Under the pieces are notes generated by a model that worked only from the letters and a program-made list of their open reading frames with translations, made no database searches and was not told the DNA's origin. A stretch of 64,000 nucleotides of DNA from Paralichthys olivaceus (taxonomy: Eukaryota; Chordata; Actinopteri; Pleuronectiformes; Paralichthyidae): contig NC_091100.1 of NCBI RefSeq assembly GCF_024713975.1, positions 23,263,501-23,327,500 of the forward strand, read 5' to 3'. Below are positions 46,001 to 59,585 of the stretch, one piece after another. Each line of letters begins with the position of its first letter. Positions within the stretch are counted from its first letter, which is position 1. Both the position numbers and the translations under genes were made by a program.

Positions 46001-49000
46001 CTGAGGAGGAAATAATGTTAGACCCCATCCAAAGAAAGTCATTCAACATGTCAGCAGTATCTTGATATGGATAAGAAAACAATTATTATCGAAAGCTGTA
46101 CATTCAAACGTCAATAAGAATTAACAAACTGTGCCTGACTGCAGGAGCCATGAATCAGGATCGGGAAATACGTTTTGATAACATAATCATTTTAACAAGA
46201 TTAATTCGGCCAGCTATAGACAGCAGAAGGCTCATCCACTGAGTCATATATTTTTAATATTTTTGAATGGGTCTCAGAATATCCTCTGTGTATAGTGATA
46301 TTTTGTCTATAACGCCCTTCATTCTATATCAAGGTAATTGACGGATGTTTAAGAGCAATGGCCAGAGTCTGATAAGTTACAGCTCTGTGTGTGTCTACTA
46401 TGACCGCCCCTTTTTAGTCTACCTTGAAGTGTGGCTTTTTTCAATGTGGTCAGACAACATGTACAAATGTGTTATTTTCTAGCATAAGCAGACCCTAAGG
46501 AAGCACAGCAGCTGAGCCAGACGTTATTGAGGTTACAGTAAACAAAGCATGGCTCAAGGACTCAAGACACTAGACAACACAGAATTCTAAAATAGTCTAG
46601 AAAATATTTATCTGAATGCTTTGCCTTAAAAAGTCTTAAGTAGGTTAAAACATTATGCACTATATATTGTATAGACACATTTAGGTAGGTCTTGAATACG
46701 TTAATGTTAATTTTGCTACTTCTATAGCACTTTAATAATGAGAATAGCCGTAGTTCAGCGATCATTTGAAAAATGTTTTGGTGGCATTAATAGTTTGTAA
46801 TGTCTCTTTGTTTTGTAGGTCTTTCTCAGTAATACAGATATTAGCACACTGTAATAAAGCTACAAACAAGACCAAATGGAATTATAACTATGATACCTAC
46901 AGTCTCTGCCTGTAGTTTGAAAGATAACTTGACGTCTTAAGGGTTATTCTCTACATCTACTCAACCCTATCTTCAATTGTGAGAAAGTGTAATTCTGGCT
47001 CTCTGATATTGCTTCATATCTGTCATACTTTACTTGACATAAGTCTTACATTTCATTCATTATGGTCTCAAACAGTCTTAAATTTAACTTATATAAACTA
47101 TGAGCAAATAGTTTGCTGTTGCACAAGCTTCAACTTTGGGTAGATGATTAATACTTAGGGCGTATGAACAGACCAAAGGAGTCCCACTGGTTTTCCATCC
47201 TACCTGGTCCCTCTGATAGATGATGTCTACTAACAGGCCATGGAGCACGGCCAGGCGCAGAGGCAGATCCACATAGCCGTCAAAAGAAGTCATCGGGATT
47301 TCATTGACCTGACTTGACACTGTTTGTAGAAAACTCCTCATTCCATTCCAGTGTTGCTGCAAGAATTCATTCATAAAAAGCATGTACTCTTCCTTATCAC
47401 CAAACCTGAAACAGAATGAAAGGTTTCATTTACTTAAACTCCACCTCAGGTTAAGTATCAGTTGTCAATTTAGAAAATGTATTTTTCATCTTTTCACAAG
47501 ATGTTTTTGCTCAAGTATTGTATTAGACTTCCAGTCCAGGTGAAAGGCTACTCACAAGGTGAAGTTGGCCAAATTCTGGATGACTTTGGCAGTTAAGGTG
47601 AGGGTACGCAGGGTGTTTGGCTCTGGATAAGGCTGCGTCAGACCAAAAAGAGAAGGACTGAGGATAGCAGGGCATAAGAAGCGAAGGAAGAGGGAAGCAG
47701 AGATAAGACGCTGGCCGATCTCTGGTCTGCCCTGGTCTTCGCACAGCTCCACCCAGCTGGAGAAGATCTTGTTTAACTCTTCAGGAAAGGTTCTGAGGGC
47801 AGGAAACATGTGAAACATCAGCCCACTGAATTCTGCTCAAACATTACTGCTGGCCTAAACATTCATCATTTGTTTTTCTCTGACTTTTCCATGATGAGCT
47901 GAGCTCTGATCTCACCCATGGATCTCAATAATCTTCATCGCCACCTCCTCACAGGCCTCCCTCAAGTGTTTCTGATTGTTTGACAGATCAGAGGCGGGGC
48001 ATTTACGAGGATCGACTTCACAGTTCTCCACCGAGTCATAAAGACGGGTGATAAAGTCTCCTGTAGTGAAAAAGAAAATTGCAGAGTTTGCTAAAAAGAG
48101 AGAAACTGAGAGAGACCAGGACCAGATGTGTACCATCACATTTGAGCTCTCTCAGACTGGATGTTATGATGAAAATAATAATAATAATCTTCAATTGATA
48201 CTACCTAGTGTATCAATGAGGTACTTCTGGCCAACAAGCTTCATATATTCATCAATGGCTTTAGTGGCCAGTGTGTTCTCTCTGAAGATCAGTGCCTCCC
48301 TCTCTCCAAGACGCTCCACCTCTGCACCACCCAAGTCAATAAGGAACTCCTGAAACATGCATTCAGTTAAGAAAAGTTATTATTCCTTATTATTATAATC
48401 ATTTCTTCTTATTGGGTTATTTCAGATTGTGTTTAATGATATTTTCCCTATGTGAGGCTTTAAAATTGTGATTTCTTTAGCTCATTATTCACCTTGGCCT
48501 TGCCAATACTTTGCAGTACATGGACCAGCGCTCCTGCCAGCTCTTCCTTCTCCTTGACATTCAGAAGTGGCTCCAGACTTCTGCACATTTCCACATAATC
48601 CACTGTCACATACTCTGCAAACTCTTTGTATTTCTCCATGGGCAACACCTTCAAATTCTGGAAACGGGATTTTATACGTAGTGACGCCTGTGGTCCCAGG
48701 AGGTCTTTCGTCCCTGCTGTGCCTGAGGCCTTGTATGGAGTGATTGGATACCATTTCTCCTGAAAGGTCCTCCCTTGGATATCGGCTAAAGGTATAGCCA
48801 CACTGCCCAGTGGGTGCAGGCTTGACTCCTCTCTGGAGTGACGCTTTTTCTTGGGGTCATCCTCACGGAAGAGGTGCAAGGTGATTTGAGAGACAAAGGG
48901 CAGGTTGTCAAGCTCAAAAAATTCACCCCAGAATAGTTGACACCCTCCAACCACACCTCCACTGGCCCCCTGGCCTCCTGAGGACCCATAGGAGCTGTCC

Positions 49001-51501
49001 CCTGCTAGGCTGGAGCGGTTCATTGGCTTGCCAACAGCTCGACTGCTGGTGCGGGCAAACAAGGTCCCATCTAGGTGTACCTCACAGTAATAACGCCTTT
49101 TGGGTGGCAGATCCTTGGCTTCATTTATCCACAGACTCAGGGAGTTCTCTGTGCGTTCAATGTTATCCTGTGAATATTGATAAACTTAGATGCTTTATTC
49201 GAATTTTGATTTGCCATGAAACATTTTAACAACAGATGTTTAGTTCCTACCTTATTGGGCTGGGCAGCCCGTCTCAGGTCCTCAATCCAACGATCACGTT
49301 CAGCAGCTGAGGAGCAGCCAAAACAGTGGGTGCTCTCAGAGTTTATCACCTGTAAGTATATTAAACCAGAAGGAGCCTGTTACTGTTTTTCTTTTGTTGA
49401 CACAGGCACCATATGATTCTCGCTAAGGAACCTGAAGGAACAAACACAAGTCAAGGTTTACCTCAAAGCAGTACTTCTCCCCCAGAATGGAGCTGTGGAC
49501 TGGCCTGATGACAGTGCTGGTGTCTGCGCTCAGATCTAGAGTCCCCATGGCATTGACTGGAATTGACACAGACTCCCGGGAACTATAATGCCTTAAATAA
49601 GAGCAAAGATTTTGCCATAGTAAAAATTATAAAATGTTAAGTGTCAAATATTATTTGTTGAAGATGAATGTCGTTTATTTTTGACAGACTGCTGGTATCA
49701 TGAAAGGTTACATGAGGAGATGAGATAAATATATGCTGCTAGATAAGAATCTGTGTAATTAAAATAAATGCCTTGTAGACATTATATTGATTTCCATGAT
49801 GTTTTGAACACTATCCACAATATCCATTGTGCCCAGAGGATGAAGTCTATGCATTTTGTTTATCCCCTGGCTTCTCCTCTTCGATTTTTTAAATTATTCA
49901 ATACTTAGATAAGACAAAATTAAACTAGAATTATGAACATGTTAATGCTGTGGTTGTGAGCATGCTGACATTAGCATTTAGCGCAGCCCCTCAGAGATGC
50001 CAAATCTAATATTGTGGAGTACACAGGAAGTATCAGTACTTGTGGACTGTACTGTGTTTTGCTTTACAGAAACAGTGTAGTTTACCTGCTTCCTTTGTTT
50101 AGCCCCGATGAGTTTAGTTGGCTGTTGCTATTCCTCTTGGCCTTGTTCTCCAGACGTCTCTTGATCAGTGCCTGAGGGTGAAGAAGGCAAGCATGGTGTT
50201 TGAGGGCAATTATATATAATATCAACAGGAAAAGTGGGGCTAGCAGAAGGATTGTTATCTGTTAAAATACTCACCCTCACACCACCATCTTGGTTCTTTG
50301 GTCGTGGGCCACCTGACAGGCCCCCATGGTCAGGACTGCATTCTAAGAGTCAGGCCAAAAGAAACCAAGCTTATTTTCACACCTATGCTTTTGCAATATC
50401 TCCTCACCATTTCTGTTTGAGGTTAGTCGTCAACATTTTGTCTTTTTACACTAATTTTCTGTATTTTTTTTGTTTGACACCACCTGTCTTCAAACCCTTT
50501 ACCCAGAACTCATGACTGCTTCAACTTCACTGGCAGTACACGCCTGTGCTTCAACAGATGAAAGATTAAACCTTCAAATGATTAGCCAAGACTATTATAT
50601 TAGCAAATACAAACAGATAAGCCCTTACAGGATGTGGTTTTCAGGCAGGGCTGCAACAGATTGACTAAAGTCTACTAAAGTCTATTGCAATATAGACCCT
50701 TAACTTGCAAACATTCGTATGTGAAAAGCTATTTAGAACTATGCAGATGATAAAATTAAAAAACAAATCATATTCTGCCCGATTTGTAGTTTCAGTATTG
50801 CTATTTTTTAATCCTTCAGTTATTAGGGAAAAACATCTTTAAACTCAAAAGTTAACAACATGAAAAATAATGTCTTACCCAGTGACCCACCACAGACAAA
50901 CCAGCGTCTGAATCCCATCATTTAGTCTGCAGGTGTCACACAGTGTTGCTATTTTGATCTCTGTCTGTGCAACATTGCCCTCTTCTCTTCATTAACATCT
51001 GTTGATGGTGACAGCGAGCACCAGCCAAGCAGTCAAAATTTAATAACAGACACTGACTGTGCCTTCTCTCTCTCTCTCGCTCTCTCTTTGAAAGCTCTCA
51101 TTGGACTGGTAGAACACATGGGCGAGATGCTATCTTCCCCAAAAAACGTAGAGGAAACAATTTGACGCATAAACATCAGCTATTTCCTCTGTCTGCAGAA
51201 CCATTAGTGTGGACATGATGTCAGAAGCTGTTATGGCAATAATGTTTGTTCAGTTTCCTGGTGGTTTTACTGATGTTTCACAGCATTTTTATTTAATACA
51301 CATATTTGTTCTATATTTTGCTTAGTTTATATAAATGGGGGATGGGGAGATTATGTGTCTCAGCTGGGGGGGGGTGCAGGTATTACTCATGTTGTGAGGA
51401 GAAATCCGTTTACACAGTAACATAATGGGGAATTTTCTTATAAGTACTATTCAGTTCAGGCTAGGTTAGAAGATGGTTAGCGTTAGTCATTACATTGACT
51501 T

Positions 51502-51542
<41 letters not shown>

Positions 51543-51655
51543 GTGCGTGTGCACTTGCGTGTGTGTATGAACCTGTGTCGATATCTGCAAGGTTCTGCAT
51601 GCTTTGGTTGGACAGGCAGCTGCTGACACGGTTTCGAGTCCACATCGTTGGCTGA

Positions 51656-51694
<39 letters not shown>

Positions 51695-54202
51695 ATAAAT
51701 CTTTGTGCTTTTTTCAGCTGGAAGAGTTACCTTGAGTTCACATTTTTAAGTTAAGTTAGTTGTACCTCCTCCTCCGGGGATATGAGAATTTGTCCATCTT
51801 CAAGGTTACAGTTGCTGATGTCCCAGATGGGGACCTCTTGAGGTGGGGCCCATTGTAGTCGTGGCAGTTCAGTAGGTACAGCCTTTCCCGCATCTGCCAC
51901 ACAAGAGCACAAGAACACTCATACTAATATTCTATACTATTCTACACTAATGCACAGCTTACAATGAGACATGACTCGGCTGTAAGTGCTTTATTCATAA
52001 AATATAAATGCATACTAAACATATTCTACAAAATAGATAATAAAAGAATAGTTTCCCTTCCTTTGGAGAACCAACTGTATCCTTAATATCCTATATAATA
52101 TATGGACATTGCAGGAGCCTAATTGGAGGCACATGCTGGCTCTTGTTTCTTTTATTTTTGGTAATTATATTATCTCCTACAGCACTTGGTCACTCCCATT
52201 TGTTGCCCTCCTTGGGCTTTAGATGATATCGCTCTCATGACACACCAGGATGAGTTGCGCACATCCTGTGGTGTCTCTGTAGTTTTGTCTTTACTTATCA
52301 TCATGGTGCTTCAAGTTTACTGTGGACATGATCTTTGGCCAGGGGTGTTGCATTGAAGCTGGTCAGACATTTGCTGGGGTTTGTAATGTCACTAGATAAA
52401 AGGTCATTCAGCCTCTGAATCTGCTGACTGAGAAAACTCCTTTTTTTCAAACTATTTTACTAGTAGACAAAAAATATGGAAATATGAAAAAGCAAAGAGT
52501 TCGGTATGGGGAGCCACAGGCCTCTGTGCCACTAAAGTGCAGTTGGTATAAGAACAAATAATACTTATTACTTAATACTAAAACAGCTGCCTTCTATGCA
52601 GAGCAGTTTCCTTTAGCTCATTTTTGTAAATCTGTAGGTGCTTGTGGGGAAAGGCATGTTTTTCTACATTATTGGTTTTGACTTTTTTGTGAAAGGTGAT
52701 AGTTTTGGTCCTTGTTATGTTCACCATGAATATGTGACAGTACTGCTAAAATGATCTAGAGAGACCAGATTGTCTGTATAAAACACAAAAATAATGTATT
52801 TTGGTTTGTTTTGCTCATTATTGTCACATTAAATATCAGGGGAATGTGGTAAAAGAATCATATCCACAAATAGTTTCTTGATGTTAACACTGATCCAGAT
52901 TCTTTTGTGCCTTCAAATTCAGATTGGTTGTCAGATGTGATCACACTGTCTCTCCAACATATTGAATGACCAAAACTAAACATTCTGCAGAAAACGTTTT
53001 TAAGATGCCATTTGAAAAAAAAAAGTTGTCAAGCTCTAATCCATTGAAAGGTTAATCCAATTATTTTATTTATATTTTTCATTAAAATGATGAAATCTGC
53101 TCTTTTGCTTAGTTTTCCATTTGTCACCAATTTGAACATACATGCTGCATTGCTAATAATTATATTCCACACGCACTTTCCAGAATTCAACCCAGAGATT
53201 TTACAGATAATGTTCCGTTGTGGTCTTTTATCTACTTTTCAGACTCTATGTTCTTGTTTAATGTTGTCTTGTGTTTGTCAGCTTCTCTTTTATTCACTTC
53301 GTCTAATAAGACACTTGATGGAAGTCACATATACCTCACCTATTCGACTGTGTCACTGATACTACATACAAAACCACATGGGCCAACCATTTTGATTAGT
53401 GAAAACATACGTTGCCTTGTGCATCTTAAACACTGGTATGCACCTATTCTCATATTTTGTTCATAATATAAATATGCGTTATTATAAAAAAGAAAATAAT
53501 TCCCAACTCCCATGCTTATCGCAAACATGAAATCGAAAGACTGTGTAATACTTTAAGAATAAGTTGAGTATGTATGTCATTACCATGGAGTAATGCCGGG
53601 TTGCTGCTCCGACTTTGCAGCTTGGGCCTCTTGAGCTTCTGGGAAACAGTCCTCAGGTACTTTTTAAAGAGTGCCCCTCCGCCTGCCTTCTGTGAAGGGT
53701 CTGTAGAGGAGACTGCCGAGGCCTCTGCGGCAGCTGAGCACGAAGCTGCGTTGGCTGAGCCAGCTGCGCTGGAGGACAGGGCTGCAAACAGGGACCCCGG
53801 AGGCTCAGACAGGGCCCTTCTGAAGGGGTTCTTTCTGGTTCCACTGGCACCTTTATCCGGCTTGGCTACCTCTCCACCTTTCCCTCCAGATGAATTTTTA
53901 TCTCCAGGGTCCTCGCTCAGGGCCTTGCGCCAGTTCTGCATCTTGCTCCATTTGTTAGAGGAGGCCTTCTGGATCTTGTCGATTGTAGATGTAGAAGAAG
54001 CTGCTTCTCCTTCTCCTTGTTCTTTCACATCATCAAGCGTCCCTTTGGAGCCGGTTTGCCAACTGTATGTATTGAGGGTGTCGGTGGTGTCAGATATTTG
54101 TCCTGGTGGAGGCTCCACAGCAGATTCCTTCTCCTTCTCTGGTGATCCATGCTCCTTTGGTTGTTGAGCTGCAGGCTCTGAATCTTTCTCCTCAGTGCCC
54201 AT
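43047..54202 (-). CDS. rasal3: RAS protein activator-like 3 (RasGAP), 18 coding exons, about 1164 aa
   Basis: RASAL3 is a SynGAP-family RasGAP that stimulates GTP hydrolysis by Ras, mainly in blood cells. Minus-strand exons: 53584-54202, 51766-51893, 51573-51651, 50275-50342, 50086-50171, 49462-49591, 49251-49349, 48493-49167, 48205-48349, 47916-48060, 47556-47792, 47204-47405, 45909-46000, 45701-45814, 44889-45066, 44588-44698, 44288-44478, 43697-43781 and a last one at 43047-43157; phases agree throughout. Order of parts: a long disordered N-terminus with LNTYSWQTG, a PH domain ending [15 protein letters not shown], a C2 domain ([13 protein letters not shown]), a RasGAP domain with the arginine-finger motif [16 protein letters not shown], the [11 protein letters not shown] segment and the [16 protein letters not shown] block, then a basic tail and a C-terminal coiled coil (44288-44478, 43697-43781). 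CEVDP-x-KCPAS and the PH end match RASAL3 better than DAB2IP, RASAL2 or SYNGAP1. The C2 exon has a Gly/Ser-rich insert. Counting the last exon there are 19 coding segments. Confidence 0.92.
50879..50921 (-). CDS. rasal3: Putative alternative first exon of rasal3
   Basis: Inside a rasal3 intron, the minus strand has ATGATGGGATTCAGACGC and so on, encoding [14 protein letters not shown] plus one base, followed by a good donor (gtaaga). Its phase fits the exon at 50275-50342 exactly. It cannot be an internal exon, because reading in from a CAG just upstream gives TAA at once. A transcript starting here would lack the first 275 residues but keep the PH, C2 and GAP domains. The TC-rich stretch at about 51065 to 51090 may be part of its promoter. 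There is no transcript evidence in the window. Confidence 0.45.
51504..51567. repeat. (TG)n microsatellite beside rasal3 exon 3 donor
   Basis: TG run with a few GC steps, immediately past the donor of the exon at 51573-51651 in transcript direction, where it reads CA. Confidence 0.95.
51660..51695. repeat. (CA)n microsatellite beside rasal3 exon 3 acceptor
   Basis: CA run that reads (TG)n in the rasal3 transcript and ends a few bases before the acceptor ttttcag of the exon at 51573-51651. Confidence 0.95.
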
Positions 54203-57200
54203 GTCAGATTAGGGTGTGTGAGTAAAATGTTCTCTTCTCTCAAAGATGCATCAAACAAAATTCAAATACCTTCTCAGGAGATGTGTTTCTGATTTACCAC
54301 TAACTTGGAGATTGCTGTCCGTGTTAAGGAAGATAAAAAAAATTGTGCCTGCACCAGCTCAGTCTCTCTGCTTCTCTCGTTTCCTGTCTTGCAGAATGTT
54401 ATCCGGCAACAAAACGCGACTACTCTCTGTGGTTGCTTTGCTGCAACGCTCAACTCTTCTTACCCATGAACCGTTTGCTTCCTCATAAAATGATAGAGAA
54501 GAAATCTGTTGTTCTCTACTATTTATGTTTTCATTTTATACTTCCCTTCTTTCTCACTTCCTGTTCTGTTGTATAGAAATTATTCCCCCACTTTCACCTC
54601 AGAGGAATGCTGTTCTTCTAGCAGTTATTATTTGTTGCAGTATGAGTGTGAGAAGTCTTATTTCATTTATCAAGATACTTACTGATTAACAGAATTTCAT
54701 TACTCAATTATTAAAAAAGTATTGTGTTTAATTAGGATGACTTAATCTTTAGGGAGACATCTCTTTTTGTAAAGCAGTCTGACAGTATCCATGTGTCATC
54801 AGCTACCTGTGTGAGTATAGACTGTTGACTGTTAATATCAGTTTCCTGTCACACCGAGGTTGCACTTCCTGCTGAGTTCGGTTTTTCAGACTCTGAAAAC
54901 CACATCCTGCGTTCAGGCTGGTCTCTGCTCAGCTGCAGGAGATCTCTGCGTCCCAGTGGGGCGGGATGTACACACAAATGTTAGTAGGTGCCTGATGGTA
55001 AAATATAAGTGGACAGTGGGTTACTGATGTGACTGTAGCACTGTGCATATAAAAAATAGTCTCTGCACATTCAGGTGCATGAACAGGACTGTTAACTACT
55101 TATTTCAACTGAGCCTGATCTCATTCCTTCTTTAAGCTACTTCAATATGCTTCAGTTGATTTACTACTAACGTTTCTGCAAACATTCATACATGCATTAA
55201 TCCTTTCTAAAGAATCGGTTGTATAAGGCTTCAGGATGTCAGATTTGTGTCTTGTTTAACCGAGGCCCTCTGCTGGCTGTGTTTTGATATATTCTATGGT
55301 TATGGAAATGAGTGCACATAAAGGAAATTCAGCCCCAGTTATGAAAGATGCTGACTGATCTAGGCTGTTTTTTGTTCAACTGTGGAAAGAAATTGTGAGT
55401 TCATTGTGAAGTAGCCCTGCCAACTCTAACATAAGAATGTTCTCATGTTATGTACTTGGAACACAGAAGATTTAAGATGTGGCCTTGATTCATCTTTTTA
55501 AAAGATCATTAAAATTGTTTGCTTTGCTTTATTTAATTCAGTTGTTAATCTTATGAATATAATTGTGATTATCTTATTACGCTGGCTCCAAATAATGCGC
55601 TCTAATGAAGCCATGTTGTTGTGTATAACCTCATCTTTGTAACGTATCTTTGTAAAATGGTTGTTATTTTACCCCATCAAATGCACATTTGCTGCATTTG
55701 GGTGTCTATCTTTATGCCCGTGCCTGTGTATAACATTGTGAAAGAGTCTACTTCAACCCAAACTATGATCGTTTCCTGAAACTAAACAAATTGTTTCGTT
55801 GACTAAACTTAAACAAACTACAACTGAAACGTGAGAAACCACTGACGCATTACTTTCAACAGTTCATTGCACGCTCAGATTTCAATGAGTTGTAACTGCA
55901 GCTATTGCCCATTAGAGGTCACTGCACATCCATTGAAAATGTTGTCAAGCCATTTAGTAGACCTTAACTTTTACTTTTCAAACAATATTTTAAGTGATCT
56001 AGTCTCCAGTTATGGAGCCAATGTGGCATATCACTATGTACCTCAGATGCATGATCAATGGACCACATGCTCTTGATCACACTCTGCACAGCTGATCAGA
56101 CAAAGTATCAGCAGTGGTCTCCTGTTTTCACTCCTGCTGGTTTTGAATCTAGGACATCACAGTTACCCAGTATTTGCCTTCAGCCTGGCGAGCCCACTAC
56201 ACACCCCACTTAATGGTGTCTTTGTTCGGTTCTCACTCAATGAAGGTGACGATCGTACGCTGATCCACTAAACAACGCACAACATCATGACCTTTTGCAG
56301 TGACCTGGATTTAACCAAAGCGGCTGTATTCACTGCTGCATCCTGTTTTCATGTTTAAACAGGGAATGGTGTATTACTTGTGGATTCAAGGGAATCCAAT
56401 TCAATGGACCATATTCTCTATAAACAAATTCCCCAGCTCATCATAATATGAAAGCTCAATAACATGTGTTTGTATTTTGAGGGTAACTGTATTTCTTTCA
56501 CATTTGCTGTGGGGACAGACCTTGTTGTAAGCCATGAATTCAACTAGCGTGCCCTCTGAAACACAATCGCCTTAATGCTATCATCCACCGCCATCAGTGC
56601 TAAACCTCTTACATCATTAGGATGTGAGTGTATTTAACTCTGAGAACTAAACAGAAGCTTATATATAGGCCACAGATTGGTTCGGACATATTTGTGCAAA
56701 AACAAATAAACACTCATGTACATAACATATGAGCTGGAAAGATCATTTGTCAAGAACCACTTATTTAGGTTTATTAAAATGTGTTTTTCACTTTACTACC
56801 TCCACCAAGGAGGTTATTCCTCCACCCCTGTTCATTTGTTGTTTGTTGATTTGTTTGTTTTATTTGGCAGGATTTCGCAAAAACGGATTAACATGAAGTT
56901 TAGAAGAAGAAGAATGCAGTGCAGGTCAGGAGATAACCAATGCAATCTGGTTAAAGGGGCAGATCCAGGATCTTATTCTATTTTTGACTGACTTTCCCAC
57001 AGATTAATTCAGAGATCTTGATGAAAAAGATCAGACACATTTAGGGGACTGATATCTATTAGTGTGAGCAATTTGGTGCAGCTCAGTTAAATTTAAGGGG
57101 AGTGGTTGGCCTTAGTGAAGGGTATGCGCTCTACTGAAAACCATTCTAGTATCAGTATCTTTGTTTGTTGGGGTTAATGCAAGTTAACCTACACCTTAAC

Positions 57201-59585
57201 ATTTCAAATTGAAACTGTTTAAACTGTACAATAGAGGTCTTGTGTTTCAGGTTATCGGGCCTTGTTTTGTTCACAAGATCAGTACTTGCATGCAAAGCTC
57301 ATTTTACATGTCAGGGATACATTAGGCTAACTATCAGGTTCTAACAGCAGTACGATTGATTACCTGTGCCCTATAATGGCTCACACTGTCTCCATTTACG
57401 CAAGATGTTTGGGGGTTTGGCACCTTGCACTCTTGAGGATATGAAACCAGAGACACACCACTGTCCTTTTAAGTAGGAGAGCCTTTGGTGTAACCCTGTG
57501 CTACATTAGGTTATAGGTATTTAAAGCTTTAGTCAAGACCAATGCAAATAAGGGTGGAAAATGTTTAAATAATTCTTTTTTTTACAAATACAGTTTAGTA
57601 ATTGTGGGGAGTAATGCTGCCTTCAAATGGTACTAAATGCAACTCCTGGTGGTCTCTCCACCATTGACACACCTCACTGATGTGCATGTGGGTCTTCAGC
57701 TTATCATTATTTCTTTATCTTCTTTGGGTTAGTTATATACAGTATATTCAATATGTTTACTCACATATACCATTACTGGCAATAACTCCTCCATTTTAAT
57801 TGTCATTGCTGCTCCCTTCATCTCTATCCAAATGTATTCTATGTAGAAATACTTTAAACATTGACACACCTTTCCATTATGCTAAAAAACATTTCCCTCT
57901 TATTTGGCTAACAGGTTTCTATGGTTTTCGGTAGTTTCTCCTACTCTCTGGGAGAACGATTGTGGGTATAACTTCCTGTTAGCATAGGGCTGTTTAGTTG
58001 AACCAGAACATACAGCTGTAAGGAGATAGCAGAATTTGACTAAAGGTGTATTCAATTGACATATCTTACCCGACCATTAACCTACCATCCAATGGAAAAA
58101 CTTCCATGGCCTCTGTCATGTCAGAAAACATCTGCCAAAATGCCACAACTTATAAACTCAGAAAATTCCTACTGAGGTTGTAAATACCAAAGAACTCTCT
58201 TCATGACCACGACTCTATATAGAGGCAGCAAAGTAAACTGTTAAAGCCACTGTATGATGTCTTCTGTGGCTCTGAGGGAGCATCCTTACATCTGAGGACG
58301 ATGTCTTCAGGGGTGATTTCCCCCATACCTAAGCTCAATTCAATATATCACAATTTCTGATGCTTCAATTTGGTCTTTTCAAAATTGGTCTTGTATGGGT
58401 CTCCCATCTTAAGGGAAGTACAATATAACATTGCTGTAGATGTATTTTAAAGCCTGTGCACAGTCCATCCATGCAGCTGTTTTCTGATTCGACCTCTCCT
58501 CAGGACTGGGCGGGATTACTTGTTGACCTGTCATTGTTTTTTTGTTGTATTTATTTTTAACTTTTTTAACTTTTATTAAACCGTTCAACATTCAGCAATA
58601 CATGTCCGGGACAAACACAGCACACACAGCCAGGAGATGAGGTCTCACAAAAACCTCAATCTGGGATCATATATACATTCAAGGTGCTATCCTATTTTTA
58701 CAGCACAGAATTAGTCTCTGTTCTGTTGTTTCTTACTGGAACAACCTGAAAATGTAAGTAATATTAAGGTTAAGGAAGTGACTTTCAAAAGGATTAATCA
58801 ATTTTATGCCTCTTTTTTTTTTTTTTAAAAGACACATAAACATCATAAATGTGTGTTATTTCTGTCATCTGGCTCCAGAAGATAATTGTCTTTTTTTTTG
58901 GTCTCATCTCCACTAATTTTGCTTTTGGCAAGATATTTGTTTTATTTCCTGGCATATTGACTCTAATTTCTCTCCAACAAATCAAAGTAATACTATATAA
59001 TTATTTTGACTATGACACTTGATAAATCATATATTCACAAATCTAAATATTGTAATAAGTCAATGATGATTATTTTTTAAAATGAATCCAAATCAATGTA
59101 TTGACCAGTCATTTTTCTTAATAGTAATTAGAGTTGTGCAACATTATAAATTACCACTATACTCCCCCATGACTAGGTCTAATAATCAATCAATAACCAA
59201 ATACCCATGTGTGTGTGCGCAGAGGCTTTGAATAAGCAGGATGAGTTCAAACTATCCCCATTTACTGTTCATGCTGATAGTGTATGTATCTGTTGTCCAT
59301 TGCAACATATTTAGCTTCTGCTGACAGTAAGGCATCTGTTACCTCAGGCACATTAGACACACAACACTTCACTGGAAACATGTGCCAATCATCTGGTTTC
59401 CTTTCAAAACTAACTGTAAATTAGATTTGCTCTGCGTCATGTATGACTGCACCGGAATTCACAGGAAATGGTTTGAAACAGATCAATACTAGCAGCGATG
59501 TGATGTCTATAGGCGTGCTTTGACATGATTCATATGATTGCTCACTGTCCTCTGGTGCTCGTCCGTCTTCACTGAGCAGATGTGG
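54203..59585. other. Gene-poor spacer between rasal3 and sec14l1
   Basis: Both flanking genes are transcribed away from it, so their promoters lie at its ends. No coding exon was recognised on either strand. It is AT-rich and holds one near-complete dispersed repeat (56798 to 57150). The rasal3 leader begins just right of 54202; its start is unknown. Confidence 0.5.
56798..57150 (+). repeat. Dispersed teleost repeat, near-complete copy
   Basis: It runs from CCTCCACCAAGGAGGTTAT through GGGGCAGATCCAGGA and ATGAAAAAGATCAGACAC to GCGCTCTACTGAAAACCATTCTAGT-like text. It matches the copy at 26158-26487 block by block. Confidence 0.65.

Noticed and set aside
53574-54167. 197-codon plus-strand open frame
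   Set aside because: It is the antisense shadow of the first rasal3 exon, whose minus-strand frame carries recognisable family motifs.
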